A stretch of 64,000 bases of DNA. Origin: Amoebophrya sp. A120. Taxonomy: Eukaryota; Sar; Dinophyceae; Syndiniales; Amoebophryaceae. The DNA is taken from NCBI GenBank assembly GCA_905178155.1, contig CAJINV010000006.1:3391459-3455458 (forward strand), given 5' to 3'. This document shows positions 27,001-38,455 of the stretch, piece by piece; the first letter of the stretch is position 1; each line of letters opens with the position of its first letter. The position numbers and the translations under genes were made by a program. Below the pieces are notes generated by a model that was not told the origin of the DNA, did no database searches, and saw nothing but the letters and a program-made list of their open reading frames with translations.

Positions 27001-30000
27001 CAACTCGCGCCCATAGACCTACGACAGTGCACAACTCCCCCTCCCCCTCATTTGTCATGCAAAATACCGAATCCACATCTTGCCTTTAAGCACTCGGCGC
27101 TTCACAAGTTTTGGACGCCCAAACAGGACTACATTCCATGTGCGGATTTGTCATGCAAAAGCAACATTTACATTTGTGGCATTGCTTCTGTTACTGCTCA
27201 TGCTATACAAATGAGGGGGAGGGGGCGTTGTGCACTCTCATAAGACCAGATCAGTAACTACATCGAGAACCGCGGCTACGATCTGCGGATGCTCATGCCC
27301 GCCGTGTATGAAAAAACGGGACGCACGGACAGCACGGTGTACCAGTACATGGTGACAGAAGCACGAGAGGCCGAAGACGACATGAATAATCCTTACCCAA
27401 ACATGGTAACTGCGCTAGCCAAACTGCAAAAAGAGTGCGAGTACGTCCTCATCCGACCTATCGAATGCAAAAATATAGCGCTGTACTAGTATGAATTGCA
27501 TCACAAATTAGCTCAGCATTACAAATGAAACTTGCAATGCTGTTTTACCCTATAGGAAAGAGATTTGTCACGCATAACAGCAATTACTACGAGTGCGATA
27601 CTTTTGCAGTTCATACGCCCTATGCAACAGCAACACGCGGACCTCGAAACCGCATCCGAGGAAGAAGAAAAAAGCGTACCTATCTACGCCGGTATATCCT
27701 ATGTAAAAACGTACCCACCCCAGAGTTGTCATGCAGATTTGCCATGACAGGAACATTTGTGATGCGCAACCCCATAACAGGCATTTTCAATCGTGTTTGG
27801 GAACTTGTAATGCTGTAAACAGGATCAGAAGGTCGATGTGTGATGCGGCTTTCCTTGCTAACTTGCACTACCTTACGGACTGAAACTTGTCATGCGTGAC
27901 TCCTAAAACTCCTAGGTTTGTGTTGCAAAATCCCCATCCTGACTCTGGTGTGGGTACATTTTTACTCAGGATACGGTAGTACCAGCGGCCCTCCCGCAAG
28001 TGGAAGTAGTCGCGCTGTCGGGAATGCGGCCCTGGACGCTGCGTTCAGCCAGGACGTGGCTTACTGTCTCCAGATATCGATTGCAAATATCCCTGAATGT
28101 CTGGAAGGATGCGAACTTGTAGAAATGCGTGTTCCGAATCAACATGCGACTGTCGCGCAGGACCTGCAAAAGTTGCCCAGTTCTGGTCATGATGAGAAGC
28201 CATTTTTCATTGCAGAATAATACACATCGCCTAGTGCAAGTAGGGGCTGCAGAACCTGTGAAGATCATGCTAGGCCCTGCATATTCCAGACTTGGCAGAG
28301 CTAGAGCTTGGAACAACTGCATGACAATAAATCGCGGAACCTTGTTCCAGACCCAGACACTTTTGCAGTTGATACCAGAGCGAATTATTTCGGAAGCGGA
28401 CCAGAATTTTAAACTTCTCCCAGAACAAGCGCGCCGGGGTGGTGTTAGCAGACGTGTCAGTGGATGACATCGGGGCGGACGCTGGGGAGGGAAAGACATT
28501 TAAATTTGATCCAAAACTTCCGATGGCATTTGTGTTGGCGTATGCATTGCAAAAGTCTCGTACTAGTATTACTCGCATGACAAATTCATATCAAAAAGAG
28601 AACTGAAATTTGTAATGCGGATTGAGATAAGAAACCAGATTTGTCATGCATAACTGCGATTCCTACGAGTACGATACTTTTGCACAGGATATGGCGCCGC
28701 TACGAGCGATTCCGGACGGGTACGAGCCAACCTGGGTCAGTCGAGACTATCAAAAGTAAAAATGTCTGGGTCTGGAAGTAGAGCACAACTTTGTCATGCA
28801 CATTTTCCATGATCCATGATATCTGTGATGTATGCCATAGCATCACAGACTTTTTGAGCGCTTACCTATGCGCATCCAGCACAACAAATGCCCTCTCCGC
28901 GTAGCCAAATTTGAGTCCTCTTGCTGGTCATGCAATACAGGTTTTCTGAGCATCCAACACATATATCGCAAAGTCATGCTTGCTGGTCATGCAATACAGG
29001 TGGACTGTACAGGCGCGACACATATATCGCAAAGTACAAGGAGGAAGAACGCGCAGCAGTCGTGAAGCAAATGAAACCGCTGCTGCAAGAACTAGAAGCG
29101 ACAGCGAAGCGCGCCGACCTCCGAATTTTCGGCGGCGATATGAATGCCGAATTCTACGAGGGCGCCGACGGCGAATTTCTATTCGCTCGGGAGAAAGTAG
29201 CGCCAGTCATCTACGAGGAAGTTTTAGCGCCCCTCGCTCGCCTAATGTCCCTCTATACCAAGTACCGCTGCCCGGCAGGCCCGACCTGCTTTCGGACCAC
29301 ACCCAGACGGATTGACTTCGCTCTAGTAGGCGCCGAAGACGCAAACTCGCTCAAGGTGAGGCAGAAGCGGGCTAAGGTGCCGGCCAATTGGCAGTATGAG
29401 TTCGGCAAGAAGCAAACGCGCTGCCAGTGGCTGAAGGACGACGAGACCCCAGATGAAGCCGAGGCGGACCATCTAGCACTCCATACAGTAATCCGGTGGA
29501 GGCCGACGAAGGACGAAACGGGGCAGGGAACAACCGGGGCAGATCGAAACAACATTGGAACAGCAGGCAAAAAGCCGACAGCGTTTAACGCAACATACGC
29601 TGATAAAAAACCGGGCGGACCCGCGGCCACGGGCAGAGTCAAGGTCCTGAAGAGCAAGGCGGAATTCGAGAAGTGCGCCCCCTTCCCCGGCGCCATATCC
29701 TGGCCTAGGGGGGCAGCGAAGAAAGAACAACTGGCGCCGGTCCTCGAAGCCGCAGAAATGCCAAGCGCGTGCGAAGTAGGTCTCGACGGCATACAGAACT
29801 GGATCAGGGATCTTCTGAAAACGGAGTGCCCGCTGAAGGCAAAGAATTTAATGACCCAGCAGATGGAAGCATTCTACGGCCGGAAGGGGGGAAGGAAGGC
29901 GCACCAGAAAAAGACGCAGCAAAGCAATGAACCTGAGCAGACGGGCCCTGCCAGCACGACTGAAACAGCTGACGAGAAGGACACGCGCATGAAGAAGGAG

Positions 30001-33000
30001 AAGGCGCGTGAGCTACTAGAAAAATGGCAAGCAACCTACCCGAAACTTGAAGAAGACGACACCGAGGACAGCATCTACAAGAAAGCAAGAAGGGTCAGGA
30101 AGCTAGTAACGGGGCAAGCGCGTGGCGAACTTGCAGGCGAGCTCAGCAAGATCAACATAGGCACGAAAGAGCAGCCGGACTGGGTAGAAGGGACGGAGAA
30201 AGTGACAGAGGAGGTCGCTTTCTATCACCTACTCAAAAACGAACTGACTCGGGCTGCCGAAGGCCTCGGGCACACGTTCAACAAAGTCGAGTTCAACAAA
30301 GCTTTCCAGCAATTAACGGACGCGTCGGAACACGTCCCGGAGATCGTCACTACTGGGCCACAGTTACGTAAAACCCTGGGTAGAATGAATGGCGAAGCCG
30401 CCGGCGCCGACGGAATGCGCGTCGAGGGGCTGAAATCCCTCACCGACAGCCAACTGCAGGAAGTTGCTGCAGGAGTGACTGACTTCTTGCGGAAAGTCGG
30501 CAAGGCGATTAACTCCCCCGGCAACATGAGCCAGCTCATCCCGCACGCGCTTACAGTGCTGCAGGTCGAGATCCTGACGAAAGCGTCGGGGCCGATTACG
30601 GAGGTCAGCAAATTCCGCGCCGTTATTAAGAACACCCCAGTAATGAAACTCCTAGTAAGCCACCTAACTTACATTGCGACGCGAGTGGCCGACATCAATG
30701 ACGTTTTCACCCGGTGCGGCGCAGCTGGGAAGCCGGCAGCCTCCTGCACGCTCCAGCTGCTAGAAGTGCTAGAGAGTTGCCACGGGGCCGAACTGAGCGA
30801 CGGCTACGACGGCAAAGACGAGACAAGCAAGAACGACGGCGATCAAGGAGCAAAAGCAGTAGCAACCGAGCCACCGACCGCGAACGGGAACACGGGAGGA
30901 GAACAGACCACGGAGGAGAGCCAAAAAGAAGGAGCGACGGCAGGCAAGAGTAGTAGCAACCTATCCACAGAAGCAGCAGAGGCAGCAGTTGAAGTAATCG
31001 ACTGGATCAAGCTCTTAATGGGCCTCGACGCTAGTAATTTTTACAACTGCCTGACGTTGCCGACAGCCGTGCGGTGTATGAGACGCGCTCGCTTGCACCC
31101 GACGTTTATCAAGTTGATCATGCTCACTACGTGGTCGAAGAAGATCTTCCTGAGGAACGGGAACCACTACGGCGAGGTCAAAGCACATCGCGACCTCATC
31201 CAAGGCTCCGTAGAGTGCATGCTAATAGGAACAATCGTCTACATGGCCGGGGTGCAGAAGGTGGCCGAATTCTTCGAAGAGTGCTACGACGAAACAGGTC
31301 GAATAGTAGCAGGCAAAATCGACGGCGCGACCCACAAACTGCGAAGGAGTATCAGGGAGCTCTACAAAGGCGACAACGACATCGACACGTCCTTCCCAGA
31401 TTACAGCACGAGCGAAATTGACGAGCTTTGGTTCGATGCGGGATCGCTAGGCGGATCGACAACAGGATACCGGCGGACACAGACCTGGAACAAATATCGG
31501 AAGGTGTACGTGCAGACACATCAATCCGGAAAGCTCCAGAGCCCGGAAGAGCCAGCGCGGCAGAAAACTTCCTCAGCGCTTCAATTTGTCGATGATGGGA
31601 CCCTTTGTCTCAGGTACAAACCTGCAGACCACGCACTAGCGTTGCGACTACTGAGTGCTGTGAAAACGGTCTACGAAGACATCTACCGAAGTGAAGGTCA
31701 GTATCTTGCGCCGTTAAAGTGCGAATACGTTTTTTCCGGAACAGCAGAACAGTCGGAGCAGGTCCGTGAGGTTTTCTCCCCATTCGGGATCGAGTTCAAC
31801 GAGAAGAAAGCTGCGAAGATCTTGGGAGTGACAATCAGCCTGAGTAGTATCGACGAGCAGCGCGCGGCACTTAGGACGCAAGTCAGAAGAGCGATCGGGA
31901 CGGCACAACACCACACGGAACAGCTGATGGTCGCGCAGCCCCGGATGGACGGCAAGGAACTTCGAACAGCAGTGCAGGTCTTCTTCCTCTCCCCGCTGCT
32001 TTACCGATTGCCGGCTATGCATTTGATCTTCAAGCCAGAGGACTGGACAGAGCTACTGACAGACATTTCGTTCGGCGCAGCCAGGTCGCTGGGCTTTAGC
32101 TGGGAGGCCATAGCAAAACTAGCGGAGAAGGCAAAGACCGGAGGTGGCGAGTTCTACCGTATCATCTTCAGCGAAAACGTTCTGGCTTTGGTCGACCCGT
32201 ATCTGCTAGGCATCAAGATTCTACGGTCAGCGGCGCAGGCTGGGTACTTGACAGATCCCGACAGATTGATCAAGTGGGCGACCTTTCCGATTTCTCTTCA
32301 CGGAGCAACGAGCACAGGTCTGACAGAATCAGACGCGGCTGACATCGACGACAAGAACCAGGCCGATGTCGCGTTGTTGGACGCAGCGGCAGCAGGCGCG
32401 TCAACGAGGTTGCCACCAGCAAGTGATCTACGGTGCACGGGGTTCGTCCCGGATCGTTCCGGGCTCAGTGAGGAACCCTCACAGAGAACCGCCCACCGCC
32501 GCCGCTTCTTTAAAATCGAAGCCAATAATGCCGGTGATGGAATCGCATGCAGTGAGACGGACATCCTCGGGACAGTAGTAAGGCCGAGCGTTTTGCAGGT
32601 GAAGACAGTGCGAACACACCTGAGGACCGAAACCGGCAGGAAGGAACAGCGGGCAGCAGCATACATCAACAACGCCTTGTATGCGATGCCATTGCTGATC
32701 CAGGAACAACAGTCGGATGGAGGAGAAAGCTTCGTAATTTCGCTAGAAAACTACCAGACACTTCACGACGGAACAAAAGGACCGATCCGGAAAGGCCAAG
32801 GGATCGCTTTGGACCTGGTAGAAGCAATCGAGGGACTACAACTTCTAGGCCATCGGGTCCTGCGAAAAAACAGCCAGAACCGGACGGAGCTAAACGCGGC
32901 GCAAGGCGTGCATGAGATCCCCCTCAGGTTCGTCAACATCTCCGGACATGACAAAAACATGGACTGGCCGATCTATGAGTTCGGTGAGGAACTATTTGCG

Positions 33001-36000
33001 TTCGGACCGGTTTCGACCTGGCAACGGATGAGCAAAAAGGAGCGCGGCGCTTTCCTTGCCCAGGCCCTAGGAGTAGAAACAGACGAGGAGGCGGCAGAGC
33101 GGGCACGAAAAGAACGAGAAGCCGAGAGAACACAACCCCAGCCCAAGGCGCCACAGGGGGCGAGTCAGAGTAGCGGGACTGCCGGAAAAAAGTCGACTAG
33201 CGGCGCAGGACCAAAGAAAAAACAGGCAAAAGCGAAAGCCCCGGGGCCTGCACCACCACAGCCGGTAGGAGAAAAAACACCGCCACCAAAACGCAGGAGG
33301 GTTTCAGAGCAGTCGGACGACGACGCAGGCGAAAAGAGAAAGCCCAACAGAAAAGCACCACCAGCGCCGGCAGCCGCGGCAGAAGAGCAACCAACAGCAA
33401 AGGCCCCGACACAGAAAAAGACAAAGGGCGCGGCTGGGCCGAAACCGAAGCCACCAGTAGCCACGGCAGCAGGAAAAGCCCCAGCAAAAGCTCCGGAACA
33501 GAAAAAGGCGAAGGGGGCTGCCGGACCGAAGCCGAAGGCAACGGAAGCCAAACCGCCGCAACCCAAGGCGGGCGGAAAGAAGAGATCTGCAGAGGAGGCG
33601 GAGGCGCTCCCGGGTGTGGCAAGCAAAAAACAGAAGCAAACCAGCAAAAAACAGGAGGAAGCCAACCCAGCGAGAAAAAAGCCACCACCTAAACAGAACG
33701 AGGCGCCGCGACAGGCCGCTAATTCCGCAGCGGAAAACACCGCAGAAGCGGCGCCACCGAAGAGCGAGCAAGCCGAGACACGGAAGACCCACGGAACAGA
33801 GCAACTGGCTACGCAGGGAGATCGGGAGGACGCGAAACCTGCAAACGGGCTCGGCGGGAGGGCCGAAGCAGAAAAGCAGGAAACAGCGGCAACAGAGAAA
33901 AGCAAGGCACAACCGGCGAGGCCGGGTGCCATGTTTACGTCGACGAGCCAGTTCTCGATGGTCGGTGACCTGTTCCGCGAACTGGAACGCAGCCGGAACA
34001 ACAGCAACCAGCCAGCCTCTCACTCCTCCTCAGCCTCTTCCTCCTCGTCCGCAAATACGAAAGCCAAGTAAAAAAAAGAAGAAAAGAAGAACCCCACTCG
34101 TCGAACCCCGACGGATACCCCCTCAAGCCCATCCCTCCCCGCATAGTAGTACCCCTTACCTACATGAAGAGCGAGGGACCTCGTAGCACCAGGCGGAATG
34201 GAAAATAGTAGCTACCCCCAGATGATAGCAAAGTAGCGAACGACGACCCGGAGTGCGCAGAATCGGTTGTAGACATGGCGGCAAATCGACCGACGAAAAA
34301 GAGCGCGCGAGATAACCACACTGAAACCAAGCAGACACCTGACTGACGTTTTGTACATATAGAGCTGCACAAAGATGAAAAAAAGAGAAAAAGGAAAAAA
34401 GCGCAAGCCGTCCGGCGGGGCGGCCGCTCCTATCCATCACACATCGGAGCACTCGATGTTCCTGCTCGGTCCCGGCGACGACGAGGGGTAGCGAGAGCCA
34501 CAGCACGGAGCGACACAGAGGAAAAGAGAGTAATCCAAAAACGCATGGCCTCACGTACGTACACTTCTGCACTTTTGTCTTTGCTCCCCGAAAGGGGGTT
34601 TCCTGTGGGGGGGGGGTGCGGGAAGTCTAAAAGCAAATGGAACGAAAGCCGCCTGCAAGCGAAGCGATCAAAAACCACGGCAGAAGCGATGTCATGCGGG
34701 TGATGTGGTTCAGGGGCGATTGCGATCCCCCATTAGGCATGGCGATAGCAAGGGCGTTGCACGACGCGAAGATCTGTCATGCAGTTTGAACGTGCCAGAA
34801 CCAAGCCCCACAGTCAAGACGACAACAGCGGCAAAGTGATCAGCCTTCGGGCGTGCGCGATGCTCGTTCCATCTACTTTTTCGACGATTCACTTCCTTCA
34901 CCAGGGCCTTGCTCAACCCTGGACCAGAACGAGTAGGACCAAGGACCCAAGAGGTAGGCACTGTAGCGGAAAGTTGGAGCAAAAAAAATTTTTTTTGAAA
35001 AAGGACCCAATAGGAGCCGACCTGCGTGGATGGTTATAAAACAGGTAGCCTGACCCCAAATGGCAATGATCATTGGGAGCAGCAGAGCGCAGCAGGACCC
35101 CGGGACTGCAACAGCTCACCCCTGTTTTAACTTAGAATCACGCAGTGCTCCGAGTATGCCACTACCTCGACCCCTCAAGAAAAGAAGTAGCCCCCCCAAC
35201 TACAACACCGCCGTCCGCGATCAGGATACGACTTGTACTAACCAACATTGTACCAACCGAGATCCCGCGGGGCGCAGGGTCTGGGCGGCTCGAAGCAGAA
35301 CGCGCAGCACAAGCGGGAGACAACACATCCAAAGGTGGGGATGGTCTCAGGTCGTTCAGGTCCGCCAAGGGTTGCGACGCGCTATCAGGGTTTCGCCAAC
35401 TCCGCGGGGGCGTTGCGGGTAACTCCCTAAAACACCAAAACCGGCAGAAATTAGGGCCGGCAGTCCGGGTAATTGCTCACCAGTCGTTTTGTATGACGAA
35501 CCAAGAGGTGCAACGCGAACAGATAGGCATGAATTTAGCATCTCCGGCTGGTAGAGCAATCGGCTACCGAGGTACGTCAGGGGGCGTAGCTACATCAATC
35601 AATCCAAATGTAGCATCACAAGTTTGGCTCTTCCAGGCCCAGACACTTTTGCATTTGATAGAGACGCGCCAAGCACGAAACTGTACCCCAGCGACATTGG
35701 CAGCGAGAAACGGGAGCGAATCGACGAGGACGCTCACCGATTGAAAACCATCTTCGCGCTATGGAAGTGTCAGGATCGAAATCATCAGAGTTGAAATAAT
35801 TTGTGACGCATAAAACGATTAACCCGTTGGCGCCTTGTTTTCAAGTGGCGCATGATGACAAATTTGGGTAGAACTGAAATCCAGTTTGTGATGCTGTTTC
35901 GGTAAGGAAGACGCCTGCTGTATTTGTCATGCTACTTTAGCAGCTCAATTTCTACCCCTCGACAGGCTTGCAATCTGCATCTTCCCTTACGTCCTCTGCA

Positions 36001-38455
36001 TCAATAGAGGCAATTTCTTCGTTGCATTTTATGCATCACAAAGAACTATTTCAACTTTGACGATTTCAATTCTGACGCTTCCATACGCGCTTCGCCCGAC
36101 CACGAGCCTCGTCGAGGAAACCAAGAGAGCGTGGGACGAGAGTAATGGCGAAGGGAGTGCTATCGCAAAAAAAAACTGTTTCACTGTGAACTTGTGATGC
36201 ATAGAATGGAACACAGAACTATTTGGCTTGCCACACCTGCAAGACATTGGATTTTTTAGCGTGTTTTCCCTTGGGAAGCGCACATGGCAAACTTTCTGTG
36301 TCATGTGTAGCAAACTGGTGATGCGGATCTTGCAAAACCATCACAGTGAAACAGTTTTTTCATGGGATAAGTGCGACCGGGGGCCTGAAACATAAGGTCA
36401 CGTCCTTTAACAAGGAACTGCACGGGGCCGTTGAGGACAAACAGGTAGCACAGCACGGGACCTTTTCAAGCGATTACTACACGCCGGAGGTGGACAGGTT
36501 AAGCCATCCTGGTGCTGCGACGCTGCATATCATACAAAAAAAGTTCGTCGCGATCACTCATGCGCATTTTTGCAATACAGAACCTTCTGTCATGCTTAAA
36601 AATGCACCACAGCCAACCCTCGTAGGGGATTGCCCTAGAGTTTCTCCAATACAAGGAATAAGTAGCTGCGATGCTAAAAAAATTTGTAATGCAAAACCTG
36701 CACAGTAGTCGGTGAATTTGACAAAATTTGTTCTGTCCATACCGCAATCCTGTGTGTTACTATTCGACGCAGACCTAGACTATCAAAATGAAAAATCTTA
36801 GCCCCTCCCCATATCAAAACGGATACTTGTGATGCTGATTTGTAGTCACAAATCAGCTTTGTCGTGCACATAAGGTAATGGGAGCCATTTGACGCATTCC
36901 AGACCAAGTCTCTCATGCGCTTTCGAGTACTGCAAACCTGTTGGCCATGCGCAATTGCTAGCCTTCTGCATAGTACCCAAACAGGCCTAGAAAATGCCGC
37001 CAAGCACTTTCTGCAAGACAACTCTGATTCGTGTACGCAAGTCTAGCATCAGGAACTGCGTTTCGATATGGGGAGGGATGATTTTTCCTTACGATATAGA
37101 CCGCCTCTTCCCCCGCTGCGACATGTACCACCTGCGTGACCAAATGCTTATCAAGTGCCAATATGTCTGGGTCTGGAAGATTGCGAGACTTGTCATGCAG
37201 ATTTTCCATGACCCATAAGGTCTGGAATGCGAGACCCAGCATGACAGATTCTTTGCGGTCTCTATCATGCCTCTCCTGCATGAGAAACTTCCTGTCAATT
37301 TGGTCAAAAGTGGACAGCTTTTGCCATGCGTGCAACACACATTTTTGCACGATCCAGAATTTGCATGACAAGTTGCAGTGTTCGTCCAGACCCAGACATA
37401 TTTGCATTTGATAATGCTGCGCCGCCTGCAAAACCCGTTCAGCAGCGCCAGCAGCATATCCACAGTAAATTTCCCGTACACGTACAAATACAGTCACTGC
37501 ATCACAAAACTTGCCTTCAATCCTAGTCTAGCATGACAAGTTGGGCACTGCAAGTTAGCGAAATTTGTCATGCATTTTGTACATCATGTACAGGAAATTT
37601 ACATTGCATACAGCAGTGCAGCTTCAGCCGCCTCGACAGCAGCAGCAGCAGCCGCCGCAAGTGCTGCTTCTTCAGCAACAGAACTTGTCGATAAAAAAAC
37701 GGCAAAATCCCGTGAGGAAGACAACCACGAGGACGATCACACTGCGAGAGCCACCCGCGCGTCTCCTACTGCCAATCAAGAAAAGAAGCCAAATGAACTA
37801 GCGCCAAACGAGGGAGTAGACCACGCCAGCAGCGCACTTCAGGAGAAGGAAAAAGTCCGAATCAACGACATTCATTGGGTATGCACTGCAAAAGTACTAT
37901 CGTACTCGTACTAGTTGCAGACATGCATGACAAACACAAATCGCCTTCCTTAGCTAAAACAGCATTACAAATTTTATCTGTCATGCTCAGGAAATTTGTA
38001 ATGCAATTTATACTAGTACGATGGGATGCTTTTGCACTTCATATTGGGTGGGGTTTCGCTTTCACCGGTGGTCCAGATCGATTGGGCTTGGCAATTACGA
38101 ATCTGAAAAAATAGAAGTAGATTTGGGTCTCATGGAACAAACCTGTCATGCAAATTTGTGAATGATGACCTGCCAGCTCACCGTGCAGAGGACCAACACA
38201 TGCCAACTCTTCGAAGAAAGAGCTCGACGAGTGGTTATCATGCATACTTACAATATTTTTTGTCCGGTGGTGTGTGCGCACCACATGCAGCAGGAACGAA
38301 AATTGAGTGGCGTTCTAGGCAAGCTAATGCTAGAGCTAGTTGCACGAAAAATATATACAGGATCCTTCCAAATCAAATGCAAGAGACCCAAATCGATCTT
38401 TACATTCGATGGCAAGAAAACGATTAAAACCACGGGTATCAACATACCCAATTAA
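24061..38455 (+). CDS. Large secretory-pathway protein, unidentified
   Basis: ATG 24061 begins a protein with a hydrophobic signal segment (LLFVLLQAWWWWFLLLPSVRA). Next comes an acidic low-complexity region rich in D, E, S and Q, a Gly/Ser run near 25690-25990, and globular blocks: LTKEDIENWRHRYGHFVYRT (25990), KRLYTMVSKHGKPIAKFEKV (26910), ENRGYDLRMLMPAVYEK (27260), NKRAGVVLADVSVDDIGAD (28420), TSLVEETKRAWDESNGEG (36100), LLFDADLDRLFPRCDMYHLR (36760/37100), and an Ala/Ser run (37615). Exon joins across at least 16 introners keep one frame, most with matching TSDs. The last part is HWVGFRFHRWSRSIGLGNYE near 38050-38110. The end is uncertain: either a stop near 38160, or a degenerate introner (about 38114-38403) joins a final exon ending TAA at 38455. 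About 1,000 residues; function unknown. Confidence 0.75.
24967..25209. mobile_element. Introner family A
   Basis: Both TIRs intact; TSD TGGAT. Confidence 0.95.
25265..25419. mobile_element. Introner family B
   Basis: GCGAAAGTGTCGCACTCG left TIR; TSD ACCTC. Confidence 0.93.
25513..25681. mobile_element. Introner family B, diverged left end
   Basis: Left AAAAATGAGTATCGTGC, right GCGATGCTTTTGCATTGCATA. The flanks match poorly. Confidence 0.7.
25795..25977. mobile_element. Introner family B
   Basis: GCAAAAGTATCGCACTCG left; flanks CAGCC / CAGGC within a Gly/Ser-coding run. Confidence 0.88.
26385..26501. mobile_element. Introner family B, short copy
   Basis: 117 bp. GCAAAAGTATTGTACTCG left; TSD ATCGG. 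Confidence 0.92.
26556..26822. mobile_element. Introner family A, eroded TIRs
   Basis: Left ATCGCTGGATGTCTGG, right CCAGACCTCCCAAAC; TSD CGCCG still perfect. Confidence 0.9.
27020..27242. mobile_element. Introner family D
   Basis: TIR GTGCACAACTCCCCCTCC / GGGGGCGTTGTGCAC; TSD AGACC. Confidence 0.94.
27459..27615. mobile_element. Introner family B
   Basis: Left GCAAAAATATAGCGC, right GAGTGCGATACTTTTGC; flanks CGACC / CGCCC. Confidence 0.86.
27695..27973. mobile_element. Introner family C
   Basis: TIR AAAAACGTACCCACCCCAG; right GTGTGGGTACATTTTTAC; TSD CGGTA. Confidence 0.93.
28075..28374. mobile_element. Introner family A
   Basis: Left TIR eroded, right CCAGACCCAGACAC intact; TSD CCAGA. Confidence 0.93.
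28541..28691. mobile_element. Introner family B
   Basis: GCAAAAGTCTCGTACTAG / GAGTACGATACTTTTGC; TSD TGGCG. Confidence 0.94.
29016..34071 (+). CDS. LINE polyprotein: endonuclease remnant + reverse transcriptase
   Basis: The frame is open without interruption to TAA at 34069-34071. Near the start, RIFGGDMNAEF is the GDxN motif of an APE-like endonuclease; everything upstream of it in that domain is missing, so the copy is 5'-truncated. Reverse transcriptase blocks follow in order: AGADGMRVEGL (about 30397), LDASNFYNCL (motif A, about 31024), LIQGSVECMLIGTIVY (motif B, about 31197), LQFVDDGTLCLRY (motif C with catalytic DD, about 31582), LAPLKCEYVFSG (motif D, about 31707) and AKILGVTIS (motif E, about 31813). 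The last 320 or so codons are Lys/Ala/Pro/Gln-rich low complexity. The frame looks undamaged, so the insertion is probably young. Clade not assigned. Confidence 0.92.
34072..35601 (+). other. LINE 3' non-coding region
   Basis: Follows the LINE stop codon. No coding potential recognised. An A/T-run near 34980-35000; terminates CATCAATCA before the host TSD. Confidence 0.6.
35760..36085. mobile_element. Introner family L
   Basis: TIR of about 38 bp starting TATGGAAGTGTCAGGATCG, with complement at the right. TSD CGCGC. Confidence 0.93.
36161..36369. mobile_element. Introner family F
   Basis: AAACTGTTTCACTGTGAAC / CACAGTGAAACAGTTT; TSD AGTGC. Confidence 0.95.
36528..36741. mobile_element. Introner family O
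   Basis: Starts TATCATACAAAAAAAG, ends GTTCTGTCCATA; weak TIR; flanks CTGCA / CCGCA; excision keeps the frame. Confidence 0.7.
36781..37096. mobile_element. Introner family G
   Basis: TIR AAAATGAAAAATC..CCCCTCCCCATATC and its complement; TSD TAGAC. Confidence 0.94.
37149..37413. mobile_element. Introner family A
   Basis: Both TIRs intact; TSD ATGCT. Confidence 0.95.
37494..37610. mobile_element. Introner family M, left end eroded
   Basis: Right end TTTTGTACATCATGTACAGG..GCATA resembles the copies at 44939 and 46638. Flank ACAG / CAGC. Confidence 0.7.
37880..38043. mobile_element. Introner family B
   Basis: GCAAAAGTACTATCGTACTC left; TSD TTGGG. Confidence 0.92.
38114..38403. mobile_element. 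Degenerate introner, family A-like
   Basis: GATTTGGGTCTC near the left and GAGACCCAAATCGATC near the right form an inverted pair; the right end TTTACATTCGAT resembles family A ends. Confidence 0.45.

Larger units (their letters stand above)
28958..35601 (+). mobile_element. 5'-truncated LINE-type (non-LTR) retrotransposon
   Basis: Inserted in an introner between duplicated ATCCAA sequences. One long open frame encodes part of an AP-type endonuclease and a reverse transcriptase. No LTRs. The 3' non-coding part (34072-35601) ends in a short ATCA-type run rather than poly(A). The 5' junction is rearranged: a 17-bp word CACATATATCGCAAAGT occurs twice, flanking a fragment of host introner. Confidence 0.93.
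28748..35660. mobile_element. Introner family A split by a LINE insertion
   Basis: The left half 28748-28957 begins TATCAAAAGTAAAAATG + GTCTGGGTCTGG. The right half 35602-35660 ends CCAGGCCCAGACAC...GATA. Outer TSD GAGAC on both sides. Excising all 6.9 kb restores the host frame. Confidence 0.93.

Noticed and set aside
28921-29015. Extending the LINE protein to the first in-frame codon at 28921
   Set aside because: The first codons lie in host introner sequence and in the rearranged junction, not in the retrotransposon.
33165-34023. Long minus-strand frames of over 200 codons
   Set aside because: They are antisense shadows of the Lys/Ala/Pro-rich tail of the LINE frame.
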